A stretch of DNA of 64,000 nucleotides from Macrosoma leucophasiata (Eukaryota; Arthropoda; Insecta; Lepidoptera; Hedylidae): NCBI GenBank assembly GCA_036365455.1, contig JAWQUS010000019.1, positions 12,314,001 through 12,378,000 on the forward strand, written 5' to 3'. The notes beneath the pieces were generated by a model. The model was not told the origin of the DNA and ran no database searches. It saw nothing but the letters and a program-made list of their open reading frames with translations. This document shows, piece after piece, positions 29,877 to 40,114 of the stretch. Position 1 is the stretch's first letter. Each line of letters begins with the position of its first letter. The translations under genes and the position numbers were made by a program.

Positions 29877-29890
29877 TAAAATAAAGAACT
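29877..29890 (+). terminator. Poly(A) signals after candidate exon
   Basis: Two overlapping AATAAA hexamers (AATAAAATAAAG) lie about 35-45 bases after the TGA. In AT-rich DNA such hexamers are common, so support is modest. Confidence 0.35.
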
Positions 29891-30248
29891 AAGTACTTGA
29901 AATCAATAAAAAAATCATTCTAGTAGGAATTAAACGTTCAAATACAGTTAATATTAATTAATTCCACTTGGGAACGCTCTAAAATAAGAATAGGCATTTA
30001 ACAAAATGTGTATACAGCGAGCCACTCCACTCGGATCGCTTCAACTTACCATCAAACTGCGCACGTTAAAAGGAAAAAAATCGGTCAAGCGTGAACCGGA
30101 ATCGTGAGATGGTTCCATGATTAATGTGCATAGAAACACATAATAATATGCTACTTAAGGCATTGAACGCCGACGCGGTTAGTGCTGACCGACGTCAAAC
30201 TTTCCCTTCAGGCCAAGCAAAAATTTTATTTCCATTAAGGTTTAGACC

Positions 30249-30541
30249 CATAGAGCAACGCGGCCCACCGGTGGCGGCGGACCGGAGGGGAGTAGCCATA
30301 GCGTGTATTACCGATGCAAAACAGTCTGTCATTTTTTTGCGGGAAATGCGTGCGCGACACACACGCACACTACAAAAATCGTCTATTACTACGAAACTCA
30401 CATCTTGACTTTAACAAAATACAGAAATAATGTCTCGCACACATTTAAACATCTAGGCGACAGGTACAGGCCCATTAGGGCTTGTACTTTGACAGAGGGG
30501 AAAGCCTGCATATGGCTACTTCCCTCCGGTGTTGCTCTATG
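30249..30541 (+). mobile_element. MITE-G, full length (293 bp)
   Basis: It starts CATAGAGCAACGCGG, ends CCGGTGTTGCTCTATG, and has inverted ends including GGGGAGTAGCCATA. Its length equals the copy at 31,560 exactly, in opposite orientation. Flanks TTTAGACC and TTTAAACC (after two extra T) suggest a slightly altered 8-base duplication. Confidence 0.75.
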
Positions 30542-31351
30542 TTTTTAAACCAAATGTGGTTGTATCTAATATTCAAGTGTATGTTTATATTAATTATTTA
30601 TAAATACAGAGTAAACATTACACATTTTTCTGACCAGCTCCACTTCCTTAAACCATCTCTGGTAAAAAAAAGTTTTTTTTTGTATCATGAAAGTTGCAAA
30701 CAAGCATGCAGTTCACATTGATATTAAGTGACTGCAGCCTATAGACACTAGATCAGGGGTGCGACCGTCTAACGACATTGCTATTGTCGTTGTCATTGCT
30801 GTCAAAGGAGATGTTTCAATTTGGGATATAGCTTGTGCATGTACCAAAAAAAGGAGAAAAATATCTTGATTTCAGGAAAAATAATAATTTGTAATTTTTT
30901 GTCTAGATCGCTTTGTACGAAAATAAAATAGTTTTGAAATATTGCCATATAATTGATATACTACAACAACATGGCGGCGTCTAGAATGACCATGTGTACC
31001 TTCGTTCAAAAATCGAATCAAACGGCACGGTACTCATGAACATATAAATGGTTAAATAATAAAGGGATACGTTGACGTTTACAGAGCAGAGTACTACAGT
31101 AAATGTACCTACAGCTTTTAAGTAAAAAATATTTTAACTGAGCTAAATGCTCGACAAAAACAACTAAAACAAAAATAAAACTAAAATACTGTAAAATGCG
31201 ATTATTTCAGAACGAAAAACGGCATCGATCTTGTCATTAGAGATGTCGCGATGCTTTCTGATCAATTTTTGAATTGATTCGAATCGAAGTGTCATAAATC
31301 GCTCCACGGTCAGATCAACGAGGGAAAAATCGATGTCCGATTAATCGATTT

Positions 31352-31445
31352 GTTTTTTATATTTTGACCTCTTGGTATTTTTGTAGATGGGTGTAGGCTG
31401 CATTCATCACTTACATCCATGTGAACTGCATGCTGGTCTTTCACC
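31352..31445 (+). repeat. SINE-A tail fragment
   Basis: TATTTTGACCTCTTGG to ACATCCATGTGAACTGCATG then CACCTTCGTTGCATA. It is an old scrap inside the nested MITE. Confidence 0.65.
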
Positions 31446-31559
31446 TTCGTTGCATATATATCATAATATCTATCTGTATTGTGTAACACGAAGTTGTAGT
31501 AGGTAGGTGATTTTTCACTGTATTTGTATTAATTTGTATCTACATTGTACTGTTTGTAT

Positions 31560-31852
31560 CATAGAGCAACACCGGAGGGGAGTAGCCATATGCAGGCTTC
31601 TCCATCTGTCAAAGTACAAGCCCAAATGGGCCTATACCTTTCGCCTATATGTTTAAATGTTTGCGTGAAATTGTTTCTGTATATTGTTAAAGTCAAGGTG
31701 TGAGTTTCGTAGTTATAGACGATTTTTGTAGTGTGCGTGTGTGTCGCACGCATTTCTCCCCGCAAAAAATGGCAGACTGTTTTGCATCGGTAATAAACGC
31801 TATGGCTACTCCCCTCCAGTACGCCGCGGCCGGTGGCCCGTGTTGGTCTATG
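31560..31852 (-). mobile_element. MITE-G with perfect 8-bp target duplication
   Basis: 293 bases from CATAGAGCAACACCGG to GTGTTGGTCTATG, flanked on both sides by GTTTGTAT (31,552-31,559 and 31,853-31,860). The 8-base duplication and inverted ends place it with hAT-type elements. It is the youngest layer of this nest. Confidence 0.85.
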
Positions 31853-32489
31853 GTTTGTATGGTTGTTATTGAAACAAAAAGATCAAACCTCGATTCTCTA
31901 GGGTGAATTATCGATTTACTGACGTGATCTTGTACTACGGATCGATTAAAATAATCGATTCTTGCCGCAAAAAATCGATATTCCGATTAATAAACCTCAG
32001 ATTGATATCCCTAATTGTCATGTCACCTGACATTGACAATTCAGTGTTTTAGAAACGTCAAGCATTTTTTAAATAAATCTTGTGCTAAAAATATACAAAT
32101 AAATTTCAAAAAAGAATGTTCGTATTAGTTTAATGGGTTCATTTCCCTGTTACCCTTATATGCACAAGTAGTGGCCCAAGTCCCATAGAACTTTGAACCA
32201 TCTCCTTTTCATTTGTCGATAGGCGGTCGCACCCCCGACCAGGCAAAGACCAGAGGTCAAAATGCAGATGCGTTACCACTTCTGAGGCCTAAACTGTTAT
32301 GCCTCTGTACCGGAAATTACAGGGCCGTACATTACCACCTGACCGGAACACGATAGTGCTGAACACTACCATTCACACAGATTCATGAACAGTCAATTCT
32401 AAACATTATTTATGTACGATATTTAATATCCATTTAAATATCGTACAGCACTGACCGGCGTGGCTCCTAAGGAAGAAAAGACTTTCCGT

Positions 32490-32700
32490 TTAGGGGGCCG
32501 CAGTGGCGGTAGTTTTATTGTAGGACGGTGGTGCCCAACTTGCGTTATTGCACTTACTATCGCCCCATTGGAATTGTTTGCCTTTCCGTCCGCCGTTGTT
32601 CACTTGATTGACTGCACTTTTCCAGAATTATCTTCCATTAGAAGAAAATTCTTCCTAGTAGGTGGTACGGTTCTCACGTCCCGATTCGGAAAAGTGTTAA
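32490..32700 (+). repeat. Repeat-H copy, reversed
   Basis: GGGGCCGCAGTGGCGG, TTATTGCACTTACTATCGCC and TTGACTGCACTTTTCC are H phrases. A palindrome TGTACGATATTTA/TAAATATCGTACA lies just before it at 32,413-32,447. Confidence 0.65.
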
Positions 32701-33194
32701 CCTAAGAACAAACAAAGAACAAACGTTCGAAAGGGTTTTTCCGTCTAAATTACGCAACCCCAAAAAAACCCTCTCTCTTAATTCTTAAAACACTCAACTC
32801 TTCACTTAGAACTCTCCATAATTTTATTTAAACAGGCATCGCTCAAAAATTTTCATGATGTACTTTCCGGAATTACTTTTTTTTTCGCCATCAAACTCAA
32901 TTAATATTTAGGATCAGATTGCCCCTTAATGAATTCCCTTTTAAGACGAAATCCCCAATAATTCCCATTTAGTTGAGTCGCTCTTGATAATTGTGGCGTT
33001 TCCTTACAAAATTCAATTTTAATTTATATTTTACGATGCGACGTTTCGTCGGTTTATTTATGGAACAGGTTGTAGATAAATTTTTCATCATCATCTTACT
33101 TTTAATAGTCAATATCTGCTGCTCAACTCGGGTCATTGGACTTGACCGCCATTGTTCATTTTTGTTTTGTTCAAGTTTTTATTGTATTATTTTA
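32701..33194. other. No feature recognised
   Basis: AT-rich unmatched sequence. A 69-codon hydrophobic frame at 32,991 has no supporting context. Confidence 0.3.
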
Positions 33195-33475
33195 TGGTAA
33201 GAAGGTGGCGACAAATAAGCATGCAGCTTACATTGATGTTAAGTGATGACTGCAGCCTATAGACGTCCTAACATAAACCAGAGGTCAAAATGCAGATGCG
33301 TTGCCACCCCTGAGACTTAAGTTGTTATGTCTCTGTGATAGTTATTACGGAGCCATACCACCTAACCGGAACATGATAGTGCTGAACACTACATTTTAGC
33401 GGCAGATAAAGGTGATGCGATGGGGTCTACGCCTGCGAGCTTCGTCACTAGAGCTCTACCAACAGTATTTTTCTA
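33195..33475 (-). repeat. SINE-A, full length
   Basis: From TTTTATGGTAAGAAGGTGGC (tail side) to CTAGAGCTCTACCAACAGT (head). Only the short GATAAAGGTGATGCG segment departs from consensus. Confidence 0.85.
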
Positions 33476-33789
33476 AATTATTTTGAATTGGTTTTTGACG
33501 AGGCCGAATAGGCCAGTGCTGAAGCGTTTAAAAGAAGGTAAAAATTGAAAAATATGTATATACTAACTGCTGCCCGCAACGTCGTCTGCGTGAAGGCAGT
33601 ACAGCATCAAGCATACCTATGATGCCAATGTCGCTTTAGCATTATAAGCAAACAACTTTTAAAATAGTATTAAATTAAAACTATAAGTTTTTTTGCAAGC
33701 GAAGCAAGTGAAGGGAGTCATATGGGAATCCTGCTGAGTTCAGTCATAAGATGTGACTAAAGGAAATAGAGAAAATAATGAAGGAATAT

Positions 33790-34965
33790 AAGCTGGAAGC
33801 ACCATCTGTCCACCTCTCTCTTCTGTTAGAGTGCTTTCGCGAAGACTTAGAAGGACATCAGAAAATTCTTCAGCACGTGCATTGTCGCTGAGCCGAGCTC
33901 TCATATTAATGGTCAAGGGCAGCGTACGAACTCGTTAAAATCGTAACAACAAAGCATTCACCTCGTCAGCCCTCGATCTTCACGTCACCACGGGAAGCGT
34001 TTGCCGGAAATCGCCAGTGAACAGTAATGTGACACCACCCACTCAAATGTTCGTTCCTGCGGATGTCCTGCTGGGTTCTGTCCATGGCCTCAACTGCCTT
34101 TCTATTGGCCTTCGTACACTTATCCCATACAATCAGGGAGCAATCCTTGAGCACGTGTCCCTTATTGTTGTTACATGACACACCAAAAACAGTCGTTTCG
34201 GCGCTCTGTAAATGTAAGGGAATTTTAAACATGGCATGTGCTGTCGTGCTTTCCGGAAGCAGTGTGGCAGCAATTCCCGACGCTACAGCAATAACAATTT
34301 TGCCTTGCCTCCTGACCTATGTAAGTATGTCAGTGGTAACAAATGTTTTTCCTTTTCCACCAGGAGCATCCAATAAAAAAAATACCCTGGTTTTGCGCAA
34401 CGCTTTCAAGGACGGTATCATAAATTTGTTTTTGCTCTGAAGAGAACAAAGTGACATGGTCATTTCGCCCGGATCGTAATTTGTCTCAGCGTTATACTCC
34501 CAATTTCTACGGTCTTGATGGGGTGATGATTGGGGAGCTGGTAACCCATATTTGATAGTTCAATCGGCGGTGGAAATGACCACATCTTGAAATGAACTAA
34601 GACATGTGTTCACCATGCGTTCATTAGTAACTTCGACTTCGTCTCCAGTAGCACGTGTCTCAAAGCTCATAGAAAATCTTCAGACAGATGATGGCGATAC
34701 TTCTCCGTCACTGACGCTTGATGATGATCATCAAGCGTCAGTGACGAAGACGGATGTCATTCCAGTTTTGGTTACCGTCAAGAAGGTGACGCGCTACGCA
34801 GGCTGCGCGGTAAGTGGGATACTCCACACCATCAAATGTCCTCAGAAAAGCTAACGTTGGGCCTCGGACCGTGTGAAGTAACAACCGCAGGAAATAGCTT
34901 TCGCCATTATTTGGATGCACGATACCTATAAACCTTACCCAATGCGGTGTCCTTGAAAATTCTCG
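33790..34965 (-). pseudogene. Helitron Rep/helicase relic (PIF1-like helicase part)
   Basis: This is a broken helicase region of a rolling-circle transposon, read on the minus strand. In order: RFIGIVHPNNGESYFLRLLL and LRTFDGVEYPTYRAAC (from about 34,960), then EKYRHHLSEDF, NMGYQLPN and SEQKQIYDTVL. Next come DAPGGKGKTF (Walker A, 34,344-34,361; K replaces the usual T), IAAT and TAHAMFKIPL. LIVWDKC follows (Walker B near 34,117-34,136; K for E). After a frame change, TLLFTGDFRQTLPVV and TLPLTINMRARLSDNA run down to about 33,790. Stops and frameshifts occur at several points. The Walker B glutamate is lost, so the enzyme would be dead. The Rep nuclease domain was not found. A perfect 39-base palindrome (34,707-34,745) interrupts the coding homology. 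Confidence 0.85.
34707..34745. repeat. 39-base perfect palindrome
   Basis: Two 19-base arms beginning GTCACTGACGCTTGATGAT surround one central base. The arms sit exactly where Helitron coding homology breaks off (WNDIRLRH on one side, EKYRHHLSEDF on the other). The palindrome therefore looks like a fold-back duplication joined with a deletion. Confidence 0.9.
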
Positions 34966-35640
34966 GATATTCATGCGAAATTTGAAGAAAAATCCATTAA
35001 ATAATTTTGAGTTTAGCCCGGACATACAGACACAGACAAACAACAACAGACAAACAAACACTATATTTGGCTTCGATATCGATAGTAGATCACGCCCCAA
35101 ATATTCTTTAAAACAAAAAAGTCAATGTACAGTTTTGACTTTTCTACGATTTTAAAGATTCACAGCTTTTCCCCCGTAGGAGGTAGCATGATAATATGTA
35201 GCCTATATGTTGACCGGACCGATTAGTAATATTCATGCAAAATTTTAAGTAAATCCATTTCGTACTTTTTTAGTTTAGCCCGGACATACATACAGACAAA
35301 CAGGCAAAAATCTGAAAACTATATTTTTGGCTTCGATTTCTATTGCAGATCACGTCCCAAGTATTATTTTAAACAATATTCAATCTACAGTCTTTATTTG
35401 CTTACAATTTTATTAAATGTAGAGATTCCTGTGGGAATGAGTGATTTTCCCGCAGTAAAAAGTAGCCTAAATGTTGGCCAGGCTTAGTATCTATGCACCA
35501 CAAAAAGTTTCATTCGAATCCGTCCAGTATCTTCGGAGATTAGCCTGGACAAAGGGACAAACAGACAAACAGACAAACCGACAAACAGACAGACAAAAAA
35601 ATTAAAAATGTTTTAAAAGTGTTCTAATACTATTTTAACA
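34966..35640 (+). repeat. Direct-repeat block with AGCCCGGACATACAGACA motif
   Basis: A unit of ~270-300 bases recurs three times (ending near 35,050, 35,300 and 35,590). Each has an ATTCATGCAAAATTT-like phrase, AGTTTAGCCCGGACATAC and an ACAGACAAAC run. The second and third units share TTCCCGCAGTAAAAAGTAGCC. These are non-coding transposon-associated repeats. The first unit forms the 5' boundary of the helicase relic. Confidence 0.65.
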
Positions 35641-35703
35641 TCGCCCTCAATTACTTTTTCGTAAATATATACAATGTACAGACACGCGAATTTTACTGTT
35701 TTA

Positions 35704-35888
35704 CTAGCGGCCCGCCCCGGCTTCGCCCGCGCTGCTCTGCTCCTATTAGTCATAGCGTAATGTAAGCTATCCTATCTCTCAAGTTGGATCGAACTGCACG
35801 TGGTGTGCGAATTTTATTATAATCGGTTAAGTGGTTTAGGAGTCCATTGAGGACAAACATTGTGACACGAGATTTATATATATTAAGA
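35704..35888 (-). mobile_element. Non-autonomous Helitron, 185 bp
   Basis: On the minus strand it begins TCTTAATATATATAAATCTC and ends GGGGCGGGCCGCTAG. It is preceded by A and followed by T. TC...CTAG inserted between A and T without duplication is the Helitron rule. A second copy with the same ends is at 52,067. It carries no genes. Confidence 0.75.
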
Positions 35889-35899
35889 TTATAAGTATA

Positions 35900-36132
35900 G
35901 GTCGCGCCACATAAAAAGAACGCTGGAAGAAAGTAGAAGGGATGTGTTCGCGCATCGGTACACTCGCGCACGAAAGTACTGGCCCTATTGGTTTATTTTT
36001 GATCTAGCTTTCGCTTGCGGTTTCGTGTATTGGTAGGCAGATTGAAAACGCCGCACCTCATACCACCAAATAGATCGATAAATCGTCTACTGCGCAGCTT
36101 GACCGCGAGCGTTCTTTTTACCTGGCGCGACC
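35900..36132. mobile_element. TA-flanked MITE, 233 bp
   Basis: The ends are GGTCGCGCCACATAAAAAGA and its inverted partner TTTTTACCTGGCGCGACC, with AACGCT continuing the arm. TATA lies on both sides, compatible with a TA target. It sits 11 bases from the small Helitron. Confidence 0.7.
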
Positions 36133-36584
36133 TATATATAGATATAGATTATAGTAGAACTAAATCACCACAATTAAACCATTTTATTATATTCCCTTCC
36201 TCCTCCAATTAGTTGCATTCTACATTCTTTTTTCTTTCGCAATTATTGAACCTAGTAAAAACCTATTCAGTTAGGTGGTCTGGACTATACGTCCATTAAA
36301 TGAAGTTCTACAAGACAGTTAAATCTTTTGGACATGGCATGACCCTCTACACCTCTAAATTAGTAATAGGCGATCGTCGCAATCAATTCTATTAAAATAT
36401 CGCAAGGGGAATCTACGTTTTCGCTTAAAACGTCCACAGAGCATCCCTATGGAATTGTGGCCACTAAATATACGGAAAGGATATCTAATAATTATAAATT
36501 GTCTTATCTTTATATTATTTTGCTTTGTAAAAATTTGGTACACACCTAATATTTTAGGAATATTACCAGTAGAGGAAGTCTTCG
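36133..36584. other. No feature recognised
   Basis: AT-rich unmatched DNA. Confidence 0.3.
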
Positions 36585-36660
36585 AGTGAACTTCCAGTAG
36601 AGTTCCAATAACAAAGCTCGAGGGTGTAAGCACCACAGCATTACCTGATCTATCCGCCGC

Positions 36661-39015
36661 CAATAATTCAATTCAATTCATTTATTGCATAAATCATGAG
36701 ATGTTTAGTACAGGTGGCAATAATAATTATCTAAGTGCATCATGACACCCTCTCGGGTATGGCAATATGGTTGGCGAGTAATTAAATGATAGGTACATAT
36801 TTTAAATTGCAAAATTATATAAAACTATTTGAACGTGAAGCAGATTTCATTTCATTTATGTATTATTATCATGTCAAGATAAATATAATATTGGAAAACA
36901 GTATTGTTATCCCAATAAGGCTTTAGTTTTATAAGGTATTTTCATTTAATTATTATTAATTATAGTTGCAACATAAATAATAATTGTAAAAGGTAAATAT
37001 TCAAATTAATTAAAAATGTCAGAGATGTTTGTCATTATAAAATTCATTAAGATTGTAATAGCATTTGTTGTTAAGAATGGATTTCAATTTATATAAAGAT
37101 CGATTTGCTCCTGTTTTAATTCAAATGGTAACTTATTGAATATCCGTATTGCACTGGCATAAGGGCTTTTCCTGAATAGGTCGATGCGACTTGGAGGTAA
37201 TTTTAATCGATTTTTTTTATTTTTCCGTGCCTCATACAATCTGCTAGGTTGCGCATTAACAAATACAGCTGATTTTTCTTCAAAAATGTACATAGTTCCA
37301 GTATGTACATGCTTGTTAGGGTTAAGATTCTTAAATTGGTGAAATGGGGTCTGCAGGATTCGGTGCTGTCAACATTTATAATAATACGTATTAACTTCTT
37401 TTGGATTAGGCAAACATCTTCTACATTTGTAGCATTTCCCCATAGGATAAGGCCATAGCTTAACCAAGAGTGTGCATATGCGTAGTACGCTGCTAGTGCA
37501 GTATTTTTGTCAGTGCTTACTTTAAGTTCGTAGAGCGCATATGAGAATCTGCTTAGTTTAGATTTAAGGTTTTCAATGTGCGTTTTCCAGTTTAAATTAG
37601 TGTTAATTTGTAAACCTAACAATGTACACGTTTTAACCTTTTCTAGGCGGATATTATCAATTTGTAACTCAATGTCTAATGGTGATTTTTGGTGAGGTAT
37701 GAATTCTATTAGTTTCGTTTTTTCGTAGTTTACTTTAAGATTATGGGCCTCTAACCAATTTATGACAAGCCTGAAAGTTTGGTTTAAGCGATTCTTAAAA
37801 TCAACAGTATTTTTATACTCAAATAAAAGCGATACGTCGTCTGCGAACAATACACAATGCGTGTCAATTATTTTAGGAAGTTGATTTGTATATATAAGAT
37901 AAAGTATACATCCTAGAACGCTTCCCTGTGGAATAGAGCAGTTAAGTACTTTTTTATCAGACACACACTTTTCTATTGTATTTGTTTTTATTTCGTGAAA
38001 GTCAATTTGAACATATTGTTTTCTGTTTTTGAGGTACGACTACAGCCATTCGTACGCAATACCTCTTATTCCTACGTCATATAGTTTTGAGAAAAGGATA
38101 TCAAATTTCACTCTATCATATGCCTTTGTCATATCCAGCAAAATACCTACCGCATATTTATTTTCATTTATATATGAATAGGCTTGCTGAATATATTTAT
38201 ATACTGCTAGAACTGTAGATCGACCCTTTCGAAATCCATACTGATTTTTACTTAAAATATTATTTTTCTCTAAGTAATCGTATAAGCGGTTAGACATCGC
38301 TCTTTCAAATACTTTAGATATGGATGGCAGAAGGGCTATTGATCTATAGTTTTTATGTTTTGTATTATCACCTTTTTCATGTATCGGTTTTACGATTGAA
38401 ATTTTCAAGAAGTCCGGAAAGGCACCCTCTGCAAATGATTGATTGATCAATGTTGTAAGAGGTTGGACAAATTGATCAGCGCACTTTTTTAAAATCATCG
38501 AGGGCAATTCGTCATAGCCGAAACTACGTTTGTTTTTAAAATTACTCAGTATCCATTTTATTTCGCTCTTGTTTACTGGCCTTAGGTATATACTGTTTGT
38601 TGGTTTATTGTCATTGCCAACGTTCGTGTTCGTGGTGGTCGTGGTTCTATTTGGGCTGGATTGACCAACCATGGCAAAATAATTATTAAAGCTATTTGCA
38701 ACTTTTGATGGCGATTCTGTTATCCTATTGTTGATATTAAGTTTTAAATTTTTAATTTTTTTATTAATGTTTTTACCTGTTTTATCTTTTATTATATTCC
38801 ACATGGTCTTTGTTTTATTATCCGAGTTAGCCATTTGTTTAATAAGTTCTATCTTTTTCGATGTGATTACAGCCTTTTTAAAAGTTTTACTCTACAATTT
38901 AAAGTACTTCCTAATTATTTTATTACCAATATGGTTTAAAAGAATCCGAAATAATCTCTTATGTTTACAAGATCGTTTTATACCCAATGTTAGCCAAGTG
39001 ACTCTCTTAGTCCTA
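36661..39015 (-). mobile_element. 5'-truncated non-LTR retrotransposon (LINE)
   Basis: The element reads right to left. It begins in the linker upstream of the reverse transcriptase at about 39,015 and ends near 36,661 with TTTATGCAATAAATGAATTG and a short AATTG tandem tail. AATAAT-like bases at both junctions may be a short target duplication. It lacks the endonuclease domain, so it was 5' truncated on arrival. Confidence 0.8.
37084..39015 (-). pseudogene. LINE reverse transcriptase, nearly intact
   Basis: This is a jockey/CR1-group reverse transcriptase. The frame opens at the element's 5' edge with KRVTWLTLGIKRSCKHKRL, then has TAG at 38,892-38,894. It continues with KTKTMWNIIKD, KPIHEKGDNTKHKNYRSIA, LLPSISKVFERAM and YGFRKGRSTVLA. 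LDMTKAYDRVKFD and EWL follow, with a second TAG at 38,040-38,042. It reads on in the same frame: SIPQGSVLGCILYLIY, then LFADDVSLL with an intact FADD at 37,836-37,847, then HSWLSYGLILWGN. A frameshift near 37,265-37,290 moves the C-terminal KLPPSRIDLFRKSPYAS block into another frame, ending near 37,084. Two stops and one frameshift are all that break it, so it is much younger than the relic at 2.4 kb. Confidence 0.9.
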
Positions 39016-39225
39016 ATAATGGTCAGCATTATCTTGTTCAGGTTAGATAGCAATATATGGCCGTTATAATATTATCACAGCGGCAAAACAATTTAGGCCT
39101 CATATTTTTTATGCAGAAGTCTACATTGCAATATTCATTTACCATGAGAATGGCCTGATGGTAGCAAGCAAGTATGCAATTCACATGCTTGCTTGTCACC
39201 TTTATACAATTCTCAGCCACAATAT

Positions 39226-39784
39226 AAAAAAAATATGTTACGTTTAATGTTACAGAAATAATAAACAAAAAATATGCTATTGTGCACTTAAAATAGACCA
39301 ATTTTAATCGTTCTTTCACAATTATTGCTGAGTAAAATATATTATTATGAACATAAAAAATCACTATTTTAATAAAGAGATAGGAAACATGAAATTCGGA
39401 AACATTCGAACTTCATATTTTCTAAAACAAGTAATTAACAACATTGAATCGATAAGAATTCAATGAGAGTTTATAATCAGAAACCGGGCATTAGACGATA
39501 AATCTCTGTTTTTATGGCCACAAAATCAGTACTAAGCTTCAAACGCAATTACAATATCGATAATCGAATGGAACAATCGATTCTCTAGAATCAATGTTTC
39601 GGATGCAATTAATCGAATAGCTCTTAAGTATTCCGAATTAAATACATTTTGAATCATTGTGTCCACTTTCAATAAAGAAATCGAATTATCTGATATTATA
39701 TTGAGTAAGGAAACTGCTGAGTGATGTTTATGACTACTGTTTCGTAATTCGTATGTAACTTCACGTCTGTTTCCCCTGCAAGAG
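39226..39784. other. No feature recognised
   Basis: AT-rich sequence with AATCGAT-rich stretches (39,560-39,620). No coding support. Confidence 0.3.
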
Positions 39785-39789
39785 TAGGT

Positions 39790-39970
39790 TTTTTATGTGA
39801 TGAAGGTGGAAAACAAGCATGCAGTTCACATTGATGTTGAGTGATGACTGCAGCCTATAGACACCCACACAAAGAACAGAGATCAAAACGCAGGTTCCTG
39901 GCCATCCCTGAGACCTTACTTGCTAAGTCTCTGTAATAATTATTACGGTGACCCCGTAATAATTATTACA
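39790..39970 (-). repeat. SINE-A partial, ending in a palindrome
   Basis: The tail half is well kept (GATGAAGGTGGAAAACAAGC on). It ends in a 16-base inverted pair, GTAATAATTATTACGG / CCGTAATAATTATTAC, around TGACC, formed from the TAATAATTATTACGG part of the SINE. Confidence 0.75.
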
Positions 39971-40024
39971 TTAAAGGTAAGAGAAGAAAAGTAGAATTAA
40001 ATACACATTCTGATACCATGGACC

Positions 40025-40110
40025 TATAAAACTACCGCTACAGTGATCGACAATCCGCTTGCCAAGCGTGGTGACCTTGGTGTATTCTCCCCTTATAAAA
40101 TAAGCTCCGG
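40025..40110 (-). repeat. Repeat-H fragment
   Basis: ATAAAACTACCGCTACAGTG, GATCGACAATCCGC and AAGCGTGGTGACC are H body phrases, decayed. Confidence 0.6.
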
Positions 40111-40114
40111 TAAA

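Larger units (their letters stand above)
31238..32013. mobile_element. hAT-like MITE nested in hAT element
   Basis: The ends are TAGAGATGTCGCG and its partner TTGATATCCCTA, with TCGATTAATCGAT-type sequence inside each end. It is flanked by CTTGTCAT (31,230-31,237) and ATTGTCAT (32,014-32,021), an 8-base duplication with one mismatch, the hAT signature. The core hosts a SINE-A scrap and MITE-G. Confidence 0.7.
30754..32237. mobile_element. Non-autonomous hAT-like element (~1.48 kb)
   Basis: The ends are inverted repeats C(A/G)GGGGTGCGACCGYCTA: left CAGGGGTGCGACCGTCTA, right TAGGCGGTCGCACCCCCG. They bound 1,484 bases inserted in SINE-A. Outer sequence comprises 30,754-31,237 and 32,014-32,237. 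There is no transposase frame. It contains a second hAT-like MITE, which in turn contains MITE-G. The target duplication is not clear. Confidence 0.7.
30676..32372 (-). repeat. SINE-A split by a hAT element
   Basis: 30,676-30,753 is the tail part (GAAAGTTGCAAACAAGC to CTATAGACACT). 32,238-32,372 is the rest (GACCAGAGGTCAAAATGC to GAACACTACCATT). The intervening 1.5 kb is the hAT-like element described separately. Confidence 0.85.
36585..39225 (+). repeat. SINE-A split by a 2.35-kb LINE
   Basis: The head 36,585-36,661 (CTTCCAGTAGAGTTCC to CTATCCGCCGCCAA) and the remainder from about 39,016 (GGTCAGCATTATCTTG, TATATGGCCG, AGGCCTCAT) are one old copy. The LINE entered at the GCCGCCAAATGG point. 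The distal tail contains a TGCAATTCACATGCTTGC inverted piece. Confidence 0.75.

Noticed and set aside
34606..34854. Plus-strand 82-codon frame with an acidic stretch
   Set aside because: It is antisense to the Helitron relic and includes the palindrome.
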